This document shows, one piece after another, positions 1 to 9,091 of a stretch of DNA of 64,000 nt. Numbering within the stretch: the stretch's first letter is position 1; each line of letters opens with the position of its first letter. The translations under genes and the position numbers were made by a program. The notes under the pieces were generated by a model that ran no database searches, was not told the DNA's origin, and saw only the letters and a program-made list of their open reading frames with translations. The DNA comes from Anaerolineales bacterium (GTDB taxonomy: Bacteria; Chloroflexota; Anaerolineae; Anaerolineales; UBA4823), in contig JAGVAD010000001.1 in assembly GCA_020060465.1 (NCBI GenBank), positions 1-64,000 on the forward strand, read 5' to 3'.

Positions 1-1
1 C

Positions 2-82
2 AAACGCAGAGCAGTACGCCGCTTAGAGAAACTCGGTTTCCAGGTACAGTTGAAGCCTGTGGCGGCCATAGCCGTCTCTTAG
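2..82 (+). CDS. C-terminal tail of a truncated protein, transposase-like
   Basis: An open frame enters from the left edge and stops at TAG 80-82, giving 26 residues that end KRRAVRRLEKLGFQ followed by a short hydrophobic tail. The Arg-rich RRAVRRLEKLGF pattern resembles the last helix of some bacterial transposases; this rests on recall and is weak. No inverted repeat or target duplication is visible after the stop. The gene at 106 follows with its own ribosome site, so the two look unrelated. Confidence 0.35.
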   Translation, partial: KRRAVRRLEKLGFQVQLKPVAAIAVS

Positions 83-105
83 GCTCATTTTCAAGGGAGG
101 TAACC

Positions 106-1128
106 ATGAATGGTCATCTGAGACCCGATTATTTCCGCCCTCCTCGTTTTAGCGTTCTTTTCATTCTACTCCTCCCGTTTTTCGTACAAGTGATTGCTTG
201 CAGCATTCCCGGCTTAGGGGAAGTCAATACAAACGATATGTCGGCGACGATCACGGTCATGCAAGCCACAATCAACGCCGAGGCGGCGACTGCCACGCCT
301 CAACCAACATCGCCGCCGTCGCCCACGCCGTTGCCGCCAACGCAGGAACCTCCGACCCAAGAGCCGCCCACCCCGCCGCCTCCGCCAGCGACCTCGCCGC
401 AAGCCCCAGCCAATCTGGAGGAAATCATCCTTTCCTCGCGGGTGTTGCTTTTTGAGGATGTGGCCGGCAATCCCGAAGTATTCCGCTATGTGGCCGCGGC
501 AATGGAGCGGTTGGGTTTCCGCAAAGGTTCCTACGTAGACCTGGGCGACGCTCAAGGTCGGCTGATGGATCGCATGATCGGCAATGCGCCGGATGGCCAG
601 CCCTGGGATTTGATTATCATTGCTGCGGAAGACCGCTCCGGCATCCAAGGCACCTTTTTCGAGGTTTTGGAAGGCATTCTCAATTCCGGCAAGACCTCGG
701 TCATCCTGGAAGCCTGGTATTTAGATGAAGTTCATCTGGGTACAGCCAAACCGATCTTGTTACGCTGCGGCGTGGATGTGGTGAACTGGTTCGGTGGCTC
801 ACGCACCCCGGCCGATCTGAAGATCTATGCTTACCAGCCGGATCATCCCCTATTGAATGAGGTGGTCAGTGTGCGGGCGTTCCGCATTGCCGATTACTGG
901 CCTTATGAAGATCAAGGCGATTTGATGTTTTTGACCGGCACCGGTGACGCCCAACTGGTGCTCGGCACGCGACCCGATGAACCGAATAGCTACGGCGTGC
1001 TGGCGGAGTGCTACAACGGCAGGCTAATCCTACAAACCATGAGCACGCATAACTATCTGGATGAGACGATGGTCACTTTGTGGGCCAATTACATCCACTA
1101 CGCCTTGCGAAAGCACCACGGATACTAA
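106..1128 (+). CDS. Surface lipoprotein with Pro/Thr-rich linker and glutamine-amidotransferase-like fold
   Basis: A 340-residue protein. The start follows a good ribosome site, GGGAGGT. Residues 15-32 are hydrophobic and end in a lipobox-like VIAC, so it is probably lipid-anchored outside the membrane. A linker made almost only of Pro, Thr and Gln follows (about 63-97). The rest is an alpha/beta domain beginning RVLLFEDVAG whose strands (WDLIIIAAED, TSVILEAWY, GRLILQTMSTHN) suggest a Rossmann or GATase1-like fold. I see no catalytic Cys-His-Glu triad, so it may bind rather than catalyse. Function unknown. The hairpin terminator at 1169-1220 follows. Confidence 0.75.
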   Translation: MNGHLRPDYFRPPRFSVLFILLLPFFVQVIACSIPGLGEVNTNDMSATITVMQATINAEAATATPQPTSPPSPTPLPPTQEPPTQEPPTPPPPPATSPQAPANLEEIILSSRVLLFEDVAGNPEVFRYVAAAMERLGFRKGSYVDLGDAQGRLMDRMIGNAPDGQPWDLIIIAAEDRSGIQGTFFEVLEGILNSGKTSVILEAWYLDEVHLGTAKPILLRCGVDVVNWFGGSRTPADLKIYAYQPDHPLLNEVVSVRAFRIADYWPYEDQGDLMFLTGTGDAQLVLGTRPDEPNSYGVLAECYNGRLILQTMSTHNYLDETMVTLWANYIHYALRKHHGY

Positions 1129-1168
1129 CGATATTCACCGAAATTGGTTTATCTCGTCGGTGCAAAAC

Positions 1169-1220
1169 GTCCCGCAGGTTTCCCTAACAACAAGCCTGTG
1201 TGATCAGAAACCTGCGGGAC
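1169..1220 (+). terminator. Palindrome with CCCGCAGG stem, terminator-like
   Basis: A perfect 13-bp inverted repeat (GTCCCGCAGGTTT at 1169-1181 and its complement at 1208-1220) with a 26-nt loop lies 40 bp after the lipoprotein stop. No T-run follows, so termination is plausible but not certain. The same stem core recurs at 3958 and 21576, downstream of other genes. Confidence 0.5.
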
Positions 1221-1253
1221 CGTTCATCACCCAATTATCTGAAGGTCAATAAA
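1221..1253. repeat. 33-bp dispersed exact repeat, copy 1
   Basis: The 33 bases beginning CGTTCATCACCC and ending GGTCAATAAA are identical to 32231-32263. Here they fill the gap between the palindrome at 1169-1220 and the start codon at 1257, in place of a normal leader. The second copy lies at the 3' end of the osmC-like gene. Confidence 0.85.
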
Positions 1254-1256
1254 GCG

Positions 1257-2378
1257 ATGCCTACTTTACTTGAACGGGTTTCAAAAGTTTGGGATGTCAT
1301 CCGGCAAAGTCCCTCCTTTTTGCCTACCTGTGTGCCAATCCCGGAGAGCCACGTGGATCGGGCGATCGGCGGCCCTTTTACGCGCAACCAGCACTACTTT
1401 CAGGTGCGGCTCAATGAGATGTACCTACCCTATAGCCGACAGTGGGCGACAACTTATCTGCCCATGACGCTGGCGTTTACGGAGTTTCAATATAACCGCG
1501 CTGTCCAGGCTGCGCCCATGGTGGTGGGGCCATCCCTGATCGAGGAAAAAGGGATTTCTATACCGGACTCGGGCTTGCTGCTTCAAGATACACGCGTGGC
1601 CGGGCTCCATCCTTATACCGGCGGGCGGGTGTCTGTGGCTATTGTGCTTTACCGGGCGCAGCGTGAGAACCTGGTGCGCAAGTTGTTAAGCATTGTAGAA
1701 AGCGCAGCTTCGGCGTTGGACTTTAGCGCTTCTTCAGGCGTGTATCTTAAGATCGCGGCGACGGTGCTGGATGGCGTCGAAGCGCTGTTTGACGGCGGTC
1801 AGATCCAGCCGCTGATTGGCTATCGCAAGGAATATGACCCGGATGGCAACGAACCATTCACGCCGGGTTATTTTGCCCTGCTTGCCAATCAGCAAAACAA
1901 TATTGACCCCGCCAGATTGTGGGTAAAGAACAATCGTCTTTGTTATGGAGATACGCTGGCGGAGGCGGTCTCCGTCCAGGAGAGAAACGCTGCGGCAGCT
2001 AATCCATTGCAAGAAACCGAATTTGTGTTGTACAGCCTGGTGCAATCGGTCAGCCGCAGCGATGTGGATCTACTGCCGTTCTACCCTCTGTGGGAGCGGG
2101 TGCAGCGTGAGGCTGCTCAGCCGACGGAGGAGCATTGGCGCAGCGCAAAGGCAAATATGCTCAGTTTGTATCAGACCATCAGCGCCAGCCCAGACCTGAC
2201 CGAGCCGCAAGCCAAAGAGCTGGTGGATGAGTATGTGGCGAAGATGCAGCAACTGCACCAACGAGCGGTTGAATTGAGCGGGCTTACGCCAGCTATCCTT
2301 ATTCAGGGCCCGCCGGACGCCGAGACACTGTCGCTGGATATGACGCGCGATCAGGCGTTAGCCATCCTGGATTTGTGA
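1257..2378 (+). CDS. Conserved-looking cytoplasmic protein of unknown function
   Basis: A 373-residue protein with no signal peptide or membrane span. I chose ATG 1257 (MPTLLERVSK) because the longer frame from 1200 would translate the palindrome and the 33-bp repeat. No strong Shine-Dalgarno is visible. It is mixed alpha/beta with an acidic helical C-terminus (about 290-373). I do not recognise a domain and see no nucleotide-binding or metal motif. It ends 9 bp before the S10 peptidase-like gene, so the two are probably co-transcribed; that is the only clue to its role. Confidence 0.7.
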   Translation: MPTLLERVSKVWDVIRQSPSFLPTCVPIPESHVDRAIGGPFTRNQHYFQVRLNEMYLPYSRQWATTYLPMTLAFTEFQYNRAVQAAPMVVGPSLIEEKGISIPDSGLLLQDTRVAGLHPYTGGRVSVAIVLYRAQRENLVRKLLSIVESAASALDFSASSGVYLKIAATVLDGVEALFDGGQIQPLIGYRKEYDPDGNEPFTPGYFALLANQQNNIDPARLWVKNNRLCYGDTLAEAVSVQERNAAAANPLQETEFVLYSLVQSVSRSDVDLLPFYPLWERVQREAAQPTEEHWRSAKANMLSLYQTISASPDLTEPQAKELVDEYVAKMQQLHQRAVELSGLTPAILIQGPPDAETLSLDMTRDQALAILDL

Positions 2379-2387
2379 GCAGACAAT

Positions 2388-3899
2388 ATGACTACAAAAA
2401 GCGAGAGCGATCAGCATACCGAGGAATCGAAAACCGAAACCCGCCCCGAACCAAAAGATGAGCTGGTTGTCACCCAACACACGGCTACTGTTGCAGGTCA
2501 AACCATCTCCTATACGGTCACTTGCGGGCGTATTGTTCTCAAAGAAGAGAGCGAAGGCCAGGGAGAGAAAGCTGGCGAGTCGGAAGGGGAGAAACCTAAA
2601 GCCTCAATCTTCTTTATTGCCTATACCCGCGACGGCGTTGAAGATCTATCGCGCCGTCCGATTACTTTCTCTTTCAACGGTGGACCTGGCTCATCTTCGG
2701 TTTGGCTTCACTTAGGTGTATTGGGACCGCGGCGGGTGGAGATGGGCGACGCCGGCGCGCTACTCCCGCCGCCCTGGAAACTGGTGAACAATGATTTTTC
2801 GCTGTTGGATGTCACCGATTTGGTGTTTATAGATCCGGTCAGCACCGGTTACAGCCGCCCGGTGGTGGGCGAGAAAGCCAAACAGTATCATAGTTTTAAA
2901 AAGGACATTGAATCGGTTGGTGATTTTATCCGCCTCTATACCTCGCGCTATCAGCGTTGGGCTTCGCCGAAATTCCTGATCGGGGAAAGTTACGGCACGA
3001 CTCGCGCCGCGGGTTTATCCGGTTATTTGCAAGAACGGCATGGTTTGTATTTGAACGGCTTGATGCTGGTTTCCGCGGTGCTTAACTTCCAGGGGCACGA
3101 GTTCGAGCCGGGCAATGATTTGCCTTATATCACACACTTGCCCACCTATTCTGCAACCGCCTGGTATCACCAACGCCTGGAGCCGGATTTGCAAACCAAA
3201 GATCTGCGCTCGCTGTTGAGCGAGGTGGAAACGTTTGCCGCTAACGAGTATAACCTGGCGTTATTTAAGGGCGCCCTTCTTTCTGACGAGGAACGGCAGC
3301 GCATCCGGCGCAGCCTGGCGCGCTACACTGGCCTCTCCGAGGATTATATAGACCGTACCGACCTGCGAATTGAGATCTTTCGCTTCACGAAGGAGTTGAT
3401 GCGCGATCGGCGGCGCACCGTTGGCCGGCTGGACACCCGCTTCTTGGGCATTGACCGCGACTCGGCTGGCGAACATTTCAGCCACGACCCCAGCATGTCG
3501 GCGATCATGGGGCCATACACCGCCACGTTCAATCAATACGTGCGCGCCGAATTGAAGTTCGAAAGCGATTTGCCGTACGAAATTTTGAACCCGAAGGTCT
3601 GGCCGTGGAGTTATTCAGATCATGAAAATAAGTATGTGGATGTGAGCGAGACGTTGCGCAGCGCCATGGCGATGAACCCTTTCCTCAAGGTTTTTGTCGC
3701 CAACGGCTACTACGATCTGGCTACCCCATATTTTGCCACGGAATACACCTTCAATCATCTTGGCCTGGACGCATCTTTACAACCGAACATTCGCCTGGAT
3801 TATTATGAAGCCGGGCACATGATGTATATCCACATGCCATCGTTGGAGAAGTTGAAAGCCGATCTGTCAAATTTTATTCGCCAGTCGTTTCCCCAGTAG
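2388..3899 (+). CDS. Peptidase S10 (serine carboxypeptidase) family protein
   Basis: A 503-residue alpha/beta hydrolase of the serine carboxypeptidase family, which removes C-terminal residues from peptides. The family's oxyanion-region motif FNGGPGSSS (about 96-104) is followed by the nucleophile Ser201 in IGESYGT, Asp443 in NGYYDLATP and His477 in EAGHMMYIH, so the triad is complete. A Glu/Lys-rich N-terminus (1-70) contains no signal peptide, so unlike eukaryotic lysosomal S10 enzymes it is probably cytoplasmic or exported by an unseen route. It follows the unknown gene by 9 bp and ends before a hairpin terminator. Substrate unknown. Confidence 0.9.
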   Translation: MTTKSESDQHTEESKTETRPEPKDELVVTQHTATVAGQTISYTVTCGRIVLKEESEGQGEKAGESEGEKPKASIFFIAYTRDGVEDLSRRPITFSFNGGPGSSSVWLHLGVLGPRRVEMGDAGALLPPPWKLVNNDFSLLDVTDLVFIDPVSTGYSRPVVGEKAKQYHSFKKDIESVGDFIRLYTSRYQRWASPKFLIGESYGTTRAAGLSGYLQERHGLYLNGLMLVSAVLNFQGHEFEPGNDLPYITHLPTYSATAWYHQRLEPDLQTKDLRSLLSEVETFAANEYNLALFKGALLSDEERQRIRRSLARYTGLSEDYIDRTDLRIEIFRFTKELMRDRRRTVGRLDTRFLGIDRDSAGEHFSHDPSMSAIMGPYTATFNQYVRAELKFESDLPYEILNPKVWPWSYSDHENKYVDVSETLRSAMAMNPFLKVFVANGYYDLATPYFATEYTFNHLGLDASLQPNIRLDYYEAGHMMYIHMPSLEKLKADLSNFIRQSFPQ

Positions 3900-3957
3900 C
3901 AACTCCTTGCTGCTTGCAAAGAGTTGATCATTACGAACGTGAAGTTCTGCAAATTAC

Positions 3958-3992
3958 AACTCTCCCGCAGGTTTGGAAGCTGCGGGAGAGTT
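3958..3992 (+). terminator. CCCGCAG-stem hairpin after the S10 gene
   Basis: A perfect 13-bp stem (AACTCTCCCGCAG at 3958-3970, complement at 3980-3992) closes a 9-nt loop between the S10 gene and the convergent pseudokinase gene. It shares the CCCGCAG core with the palindromes at 1169 and 21576. No long T-run is present on either side. Confidence 0.55.
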
Positions 3993-4066
3993 GATGGTTA
4001 ATGGTAGGGTGAATCAAGCTGGACAAAACCCAACATTGAATGGGGGATCCGTAGTTGCCGCGGAGG

Positions 4067-5728
4067 CTATGGCACCGCGATCGTCAGGTCCTGGTTGATG
4101 TTCACCTCCCGCCGCTCGGTGCAATCCGTGCCGTTGATATTGCTGCAAAAATAAAAGATATGCACGCCAGCGGGGATGTTGAGGTAATAAATATAGCGCG
4201 CTGGTGGGATGGGATCTGTGCCCATCAGACGCCCGTCACGGAAAGCATAAATGGGATAGCCGAGGTTGTTGCGGATGGTTACGGTAAACGCCGTGCGGGG
4301 TGGAGTTGGCGTGGGCGCTGGGGTGTCGCTGGGCAGCGGCGTGTTGGTTGGAAGGGGGGGATGGGTGGGCGGCGGCGTGTCAGTCAGCAGCGCGCCGGGC
4401 GATTCGAGAGGGATTGAGGTCGCTATCAGTTGCGCGGTAGGCGAAGGGACGAATGTAAATGTCGAGGTAACCGTCGCGGTGGGGTTGATGATGGGCAGAG
4501 CAAACAAACCGCGCGTCGTGGGAAAGACCGCCAGACCAATTACGGCCACACACAGGCATGCGGCAAGCGCTGCGCCGATTGCTAGAGCATAGGGCAGTAC
4601 TGGCGCGATGCGCTTTCGAATGCTGGCGGCCTCGGTTTCGTCGGGTTCAACGGGCACAACTACCGTTCCACCGGGCGACCGGCGAAAACTATCCGGCGTC
4701 TGAGGGGGTTGTTGTGAGTAGGTCCCGGGTTGTGAAACTCCAGAGACCGGTATCGTCTCGCCTGGGCGTTGTTCGGCGCTCAAGGTGGGAGGCGCGCTCA
4801 ATGGAGTAACGATCAACGTCTCGTCGGTTCCGCCGGAGGATGCGGGATAGTTGGGCAACCGCTCCGGCAACTGGTCGGGCGTGTAGCCGGTCACCGCGCA
4901 GCCAACTTCTAACATCTCCTGGGTGTTCTGGTAACGGTCGTGGGGGTCTTTCGCCAGGGCGGTGAGAATGACCTGTGAAATCCCCTCTGGAATGGCTGGG
5001 TTTAGCATCTTGGGATTCGGCGTTGGCTCGAGCAAATGCGCGGCGATGACGCGCTGGCTCAGCTCTGGGGTGTAGGATGGGCGCGCCGAACCCAAAAAGG
5101 GGTGTTGACCGGTGAGTAGTTCAAATAATATGAGGCCTAAACCATAGATATCGGTGGCAGGGGTAACCAGCTCGCGGCGGATCTCTTCCGGCGCCAGATA
5201 GCTGGGAATACCCAATATGCCGGTAGAGGTCATCACACTTTCCGCGGTGCGGGCAAAGCCGAAACCGCTCAGCAGGATGTTGCCGTTGCGTTCAATGCGC
5301 ACATTTGACGGTCTGACATTGCAATGCACCAGGCCGAAGCGGTGAGCGTAACCCAGCCCGGCGCAGAGCGATTTTAGAAAAACCATCGCTTCCAAAAGAG
5401 AAACGGGACGCCCGCGGCGTTCACGCAATATCTCTTCTAAAGTTATTCCATCTACATGGCGTTCGACGAGAAAAGCGATGTTTTGATCCTGATATAAACC
5501 ATAAAACGGGGCAATGTGAGGATGACTTAACGTCTGTAACGTCAGGTTGCCTTGCTGAAAGCTGAGAACGGTTGGATCATAAGGGATGGCGTTGTGCAAT
5601 ACCGTAACCGCCACCTGGAAGTTGCGTTTTAAGTCCGCGCCCAAATATACATCCCCCAACTCGGTTTGGCTCTCTAATCTGTCCAGGCGAAAGCGTTGGA
5701 CAAGCACGCTGCCGGATAAATTTTGCAT
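4067..5728 (-). CDS. Transmembrane protein pseudokinase (Ser/Thr kinase-like fold)
   Basis: A 553-residue protein. Residues 1-270 follow a Hanks-type kinase fold, with YLAPEE (177-182) and DIYGLGLILFELLTGQHPF conserved. The catalytic residues are lost: the Gly-rich loop reads ESQTELGDVY, the VAIK lysine is Thr42 (VAVT), HRD is HCN (135-137) and DFG is GFG (155-157). It should therefore not phosphorylate and is best read as a signalling scaffold. One span follows (about 374-400, LPYALAIGAALAACLCVAVIG), then a Pro/Thr-rich extracellular linker and a small beta domain with two Cys (SNINGTDCTERREV). It lies 27 bp downstream of the zinc-ribbon/propeller gene, almost certainly in the same operon. 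Confidence 0.85.
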   Translation of the reverse strand: MQNLSGSVLVQRFRLDRLESQTELGDVYLGADLKRNFQVAVTVLHNAIPYDPTVLSFQQGNLTLQTLSHPHIAPFYGLYQDQNIAFLVERHVDGITLEEILRERRGRPVSLLEAMVFLKSLCAGLGYAHRFGLVHCNVRPSNVRIERNGNILLSGFGFARTAESVMTSTGILGIPSYLAPEEIRRELVTPATDIYGLGLILFELLTGQHPFLGSARPSYTPELSQRVIAAHLLEPTPNPKMLNPAIPEGISQVILTALAKDPHDRYQNTQEMLEVGCAVTGYTPDQLPERLPNYPASSGGTDETLIVTPLSAPPTLSAEQRPGETIPVSGVSQPGTYSQQPPQTPDSFRRSPGGTVVVPVEPDETEAASIRKRIAPVLPYALAIGAALAACLCVAVIGLAVFPTTRGLFALPIINPTATVTSTFTFVPSPTAQLIATSIPLESPGALLTDTPPPTHPPLPTNTPLPSDTPAPTPTPPRTAFTVTIRNNLGYPIYAFRDGRLMGTDPIPPARYIYYLNIPAGVHIFYFCSNINGTDCTERREVNINQDLTIAVP

Positions 5729-5755
5729 AAAATATCTCCGCAGCAGATGCGTAAA

Positions 5756-7303
5756 CTACCTTACAGCGGGCATCAGTTCATCAGAAGTCCAGCTTTCGGT
5801 AAGATTTTGCATCTGGCTGCCATCCGGTTTCATTCGGTAAATATCCCAATTGCCTGAGATAGAAGAGGTGAAGTAAATCCATTGACCATCTGACGACCAG
5901 GCTGCAGTCGCAGGAGCGTTTTCTTTGTTCACTTTCTTGAAGTAGCTCACTGGAATCTGATACAACAGATTCAAAGTGGGTCTCTCTGCAATGCACAGGT
6001 GAAGCAAGTTGCCACAGAAAAAGGCCAGGCGAGACCCATCTGGCGAAATGGCGGGATATTTGCCCTGAGCAATGATCTGAGAGGGAAATTGTACGCCGCT
6101 GGCAAAGGATCGTGTTTCAATAATATCAAAATAGCCGCTGGCGCGCACTCCCATCCAGACGAAGAAATCGTCCTCTAGCGGCCAGGAAGCATAGCCCACA
6201 TCTGAGTATTCATTCGTGGGGCGTTCGGCAATGATGGTTTGGTCTTCCAAATCCAGGACGCTCAAGTACCAGCGGTTATCGTGCAGGGTCTTCATTGCCA
6301 TATAGCGTCCGCTGGGCGAGCAACCGGGTTGGACAACCCGGAGAGGGGGCGAATACGCAAAAGTTACTGGCTGCACGCTCCCACTCTTGGGATCGTACAG
6401 GAAAATCCAGGGAGGCAAATTCATGGAACGATCCTCAGCCTCAAATGCAATGCGGTCGCCGCAAAAGGTTGGCCAGGCGAAAATTTCGTATTCGGTTGGA
6501 GCAGGCACCTCAGTCCAGTCTTGCGGATTGTCCGGGTCCATGCGATAGAGCGCCTGACGGCTATCACGGGTGGAGAAGAAAACCAACATGGAAGTCGAAG
6601 CTGGCGCAAGGGAGGCGGTGGGCGTGATGGTGGGGTTGGCAACAACAACTGGCGGTTGAGTTTTCACGAAAGTGGCTGAAGGCGAGGACACTGAGGGGGC
6701 GTTTGTCGGCGCGATAGCCGCGCTGGGGGAGGTGGGTAAAGAAACGGTTGGCGGTAAGGAGGGCACGATGATCGTCGGCGATGTTGAGCTGAGCTGAAGA
6801 ACCACGCCTGGCGATTGTCGCGGTAAAAACTGCCGCAAGATGACCCCCACCCCAACCAACGCAGCCAAAATCACCAACGCGGCCAGGGCGAGGGCTATGC
6901 TGCGCGGCGAACGCCTGTCTCCGCCCGACGCTGTAGCCGCACGTTCGCCAATGGGTGGCGATGCCCAGGCCAGCTTTGGATCCTTGATCGGCGGGTAGCT
7001 GCCTGCTGAGGGTTCAGCGGATTCAGAAGCGGCGTTCGGTTGGCCGGGGAGGGTAATTTCGGCTTCCGACGGAGAAGCGGGTTTTTCCGCCTCGCCAGGC
7101 GGGGCAAGATTCGCCACCGCAGGCGCGGATCTGTGAATATCTGCGGGCAAGGGTTTTCCACAGTTGGCGCAAAAACGGATGCCTGGGCGAATTTCGCTGC
7201 CGCAGTATGGGCAGGTCGGCATCGCCGAAGTCAGGAGCCGGCCTGTCTTGGGGCAATATTGTGTAGAAGGTGAATGCTCTTCGTTACAATGTGGGCAAAG
7301 CAT
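5756..7303 (-). CDS. Zinc-ribbon membrane protein with extracellular beta-propeller
   Basis: A 515-residue protein. I placed the start at ATG 7303 after CAGGGAGAACG; the longer frame lacks a ribosome site. Two zinc-ribbon units lie at the N-terminus: CPHC with a looser YCPKTG, then CPYC and CANC (residues 3-55). After a Pro-rich stretch comes one span (about 135-160, IALALAALVILAALVGVGVI), a Ser/Thr/Pro linker, and a TolB/PD40-like propeller with YPAISPDGSRLAFF and WSSDGQWIYFTSS repeats. The topology places the ribbons in the cytoplasm and the propeller outside. With the downstream pseudokinase it forms a two-gene operon of unknown function, plausibly a sensor or surface-assembly pair. Confidence 0.8.
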   Translation of the reverse strand: MLCPHCNEEHSPSTQYCPKTGRLLTSAMPTCPYCGSEIRPGIRFCANCGKPLPADIHRSAPAVANLAPPGEAEKPASPSEAEITLPGQPNAASESAEPSAGSYPPIKDPKLAWASPPIGERAATASGGDRRSPRSIALALAALVILAALVGVGVILRQFLPRQSPGVVLQLSSTSPTIIVPSLPPTVSLPTSPSAAIAPTNAPSVSSPSATFVKTQPPVVVANPTITPTASLAPASTSMLVFFSTRDSRQALYRMDPDNPQDWTEVPAPTEYEIFAWPTFCGDRIAFEAEDRSMNLPPWIFLYDPKSGSVQPVTFAYSPPLRVVQPGCSPSGRYMAMKTLHDNRWYLSVLDLEDQTIIAERPTNEYSDVGYASWPLEDDFFVWMGVRASGYFDIIETRSFASGVQFPSQIIAQGKYPAISPDGSRLAFFCGNLLHLCIAERPTLNLLYQIPVSYFKKVNKENAPATAAWSSDGQWIYFTSSISGNWDIYRMKPDGSQMQNLTESWTSDELMPAVR

Positions 7304-7369
7304 CGTTCTCCCTGATTGAATTGAAGACTCGAACCTTTGCTTACATGTCCAGATCAATCATTCCTACCT

Positions 7370-7375
7370 ATTATA
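7370..7375 (-). promoter_or_regulatory. Possible -10 box of the propeller-pseudokinase operon
   Basis: A perfect TATAAT on the minus strand lies 67 bp upstream of the start at 7303. I see no convincing -35 hexamer 16-18 bp before it, so the assignment rests on the -10 alone. Confidence 0.4.
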
Positions 7376-7460
7376 GTAGCAAAATATGGTTTTGAGCGTT
7401 GGGATAGAGAACAATCACTTTGTCGTGGGCGGGCGCATAACGGATCCTTAGAAGAGCGCC

Positions 7461-8930
7461 TCATCCGTGAACTGTGCGCCGGCTGACCATAAAACCCAGG
7501 ATGATGACAATGGGCAGCATAATCAAGGGGATCCAGACAGCATCCTGCGGATGGACTTCGGCGACTGCTCGCGTGGTTTTGTCCTCTACCATCGCAGTAG
7601 GCAGGGAGGCGCCGTTTTTCTCCTCCAGCCAGCGTTCAACCTGCGCCTCGACCTGTTCTGGCGAGGAATGCGCGCGCCACTGTTCAATCTGGCTTTGCAA
7701 CGCCTGGCGCTGGTCTCGCAGCGCGCTGGGCAACACCACCGCCTGCGTCATCAATGGCTCCCCATAATAGGTTTCACCGCCGTGACGGATGCCCCAGGAA
7801 ACTTTGACTTGATACAGACCTGCTTTGCGGAAAGCAGCAAGCGTGTCGCTGAAAACGGCGCTGGCCCCAGGCTGTATCTCGCCTTCAAGCGGCAGCCATT
7901 GAGGAACTCCCCAAGGGGAAGGGTCGAGGATGAGTTGGGTGGTTTGGATCGTCCAGCTCAGGACGCCCGTGTTTCTCACTTTGAGGTAAAATGGAAAACC
8001 CTCCCCTTCCACCAGCACAGGCCATTGGCTTTGTTCCAGCGGCTGCGCGGCGATGCGCGGCGGTTGAGCGGCGATTGCCGCGATGGCCTGGGGGATGGGG
8101 CGGTCCGATCGAATGTGCCAACCGCTTTTGCACAACAACTGGGTGGAGCCGCCTCCATCCAGCATCATGACCTTCTCTGCGCCGAAATCGCGCAACACAG
8201 CCGCAGCGCTTGATTGAAGCGCGGTCTGAGTGTTCAAGATCAGCACCGTTTCATAGCCATTATGATCATCATAATCGGCGATGCCGATGAATGTGCGTCC
8301 CACGGCATATTTAGCCCTTTTGTTTGCGTCTTCGGTAAGCCCGCCTAAAATATTTGGCGCTTCGGAATCATAGAGAGACTCTGCGCTGAGGGGGCGAATA
8401 TTGGCGCGATCCGGCCAAAGTTCTAAGATCAGCTTTTGTTCGATGTAAGTTTTAATCCCCCATCCTTCGGTAATCATTTGACCGTCAACTTTTAATGGGA
8501 ATGCAAGGCGAGTGGGGTATTCTGGCATGTAAAAAAATCCGCCGTTGGTCACACAAAAGGCTTCGGCGTCAGTTTCCAGGACCTGTTGCCAGTAAGTTTG
8601 CAACGCTGGCGAGGTCATACGCGGGTCTGGTCCACCATACGATCCTCGGGTCGGGCGCGGCTCGGTGATTTGTCCATGAAGCAATTTCAAACGCGCCCCG
8701 GCGCTCAGGTCAATCACTTGAACGTAATCCGGGCTTCCGTTAGGGTAATCTTTTTTGTAAAGCTGGATGCCAGGCGCCGAATCGAGCAGTTGGAACCCCA
8801 CAGGAATGCGCTCATCTGGGGTGGGGACGATGACTGGAGTTTGAGCGAAGGCGACGCGGTTCGTCCAGGCGAAGCTTGCCAGCAGCGCCAACCATATCAT
8901 TTGATAGAAAACTTTCCAATATGAATTCAC
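7461..8930 (-). CDS. Secreted phosphodiester glycosidase (NAGPA-domain) protein
   Basis: A 489-residue exported protein. The first 30 residues form a signal peptide ending AFAQ; the start appears to be GTG 8930 without a strong ribosome site. Residues about 50-290 match the NAGPA/DUF2233 fold, with FCVTNGGFFY, KVDGQMITEGWG and MMLDGGGSTQLL; this family removes phosphodiester-linked sugars or acts on exopolysaccharide. A beta-sandwich region follows (about 300-400), then a helical segment and a C-terminal membrane span (IPLIMLPIVIILGFMVSRR). The enzyme would thus be held at the outer face of the membrane by its C-terminus, which is unusual for this family. Substrate unknown. Confidence 0.82.
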   Translation of the reverse strand: MNSYWKVFYQMIWLALLASFAWTNRVAFAQTPVIVPTPDERIPVGFQLLDSAPGIQLYKKDYPNGSPDYVQVIDLSAGARLKLLHGQITEPRPTRGSYGGPDPRMTSPALQTYWQQVLETDAEAFCVTNGGFFYMPEYPTRLAFPLKVDGQMITEGWGIKTYIEQKLILELWPDRANIRPLSAESLYDSEAPNILGGLTEDANKRAKYAVGRTFIGIADYDDHNGYETVLILNTQTALQSSAAAVLRDFGAEKVMMLDGGGSTQLLCKSGWHIRSDRPIPQAIAAIAAQPPRIAAQPLEQSQWPVLVEGEGFPFYLKVRNTGVLSWTIQTTQLILDPSPWGVPQWLPLEGEIQPGASAVFSDTLAAFRKAGLYQVKVSWGIRHGGETYYGEPLMTQAVVLPSALRDQRQALQSQIEQWRAHSSPEQVEAQVERWLEEKNGASLPTAMVEDKTTRAVAEVHPQDAVWIPLIMLPIVIILGFMVSRRTVHG

Positions 8931-9091
8931 TTCTTTGTCCGTTCGGATATACCTGTTTAATTATAGAACATTTGTTCCAGTAGGGCAAGAAACTCCAAAT
9001 ATAGCCTGATTTTACCCTCGGATTGAACAAAGAGCGTTATAAATTAACGTCCGTTCAGGATAATCTCAAGGGTGTTACTAGTATGATAGAA

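Noticed and set aside
4067..5728. Active Ser/Thr protein kinase
   Set aside because: Fold is right, but all three catalytic motifs carry disabling changes.
7467..8213. 248-codon open frame on the plus strand
   Set aside because: Antisense to the NAGPA-domain gene; no recognisable protein features.
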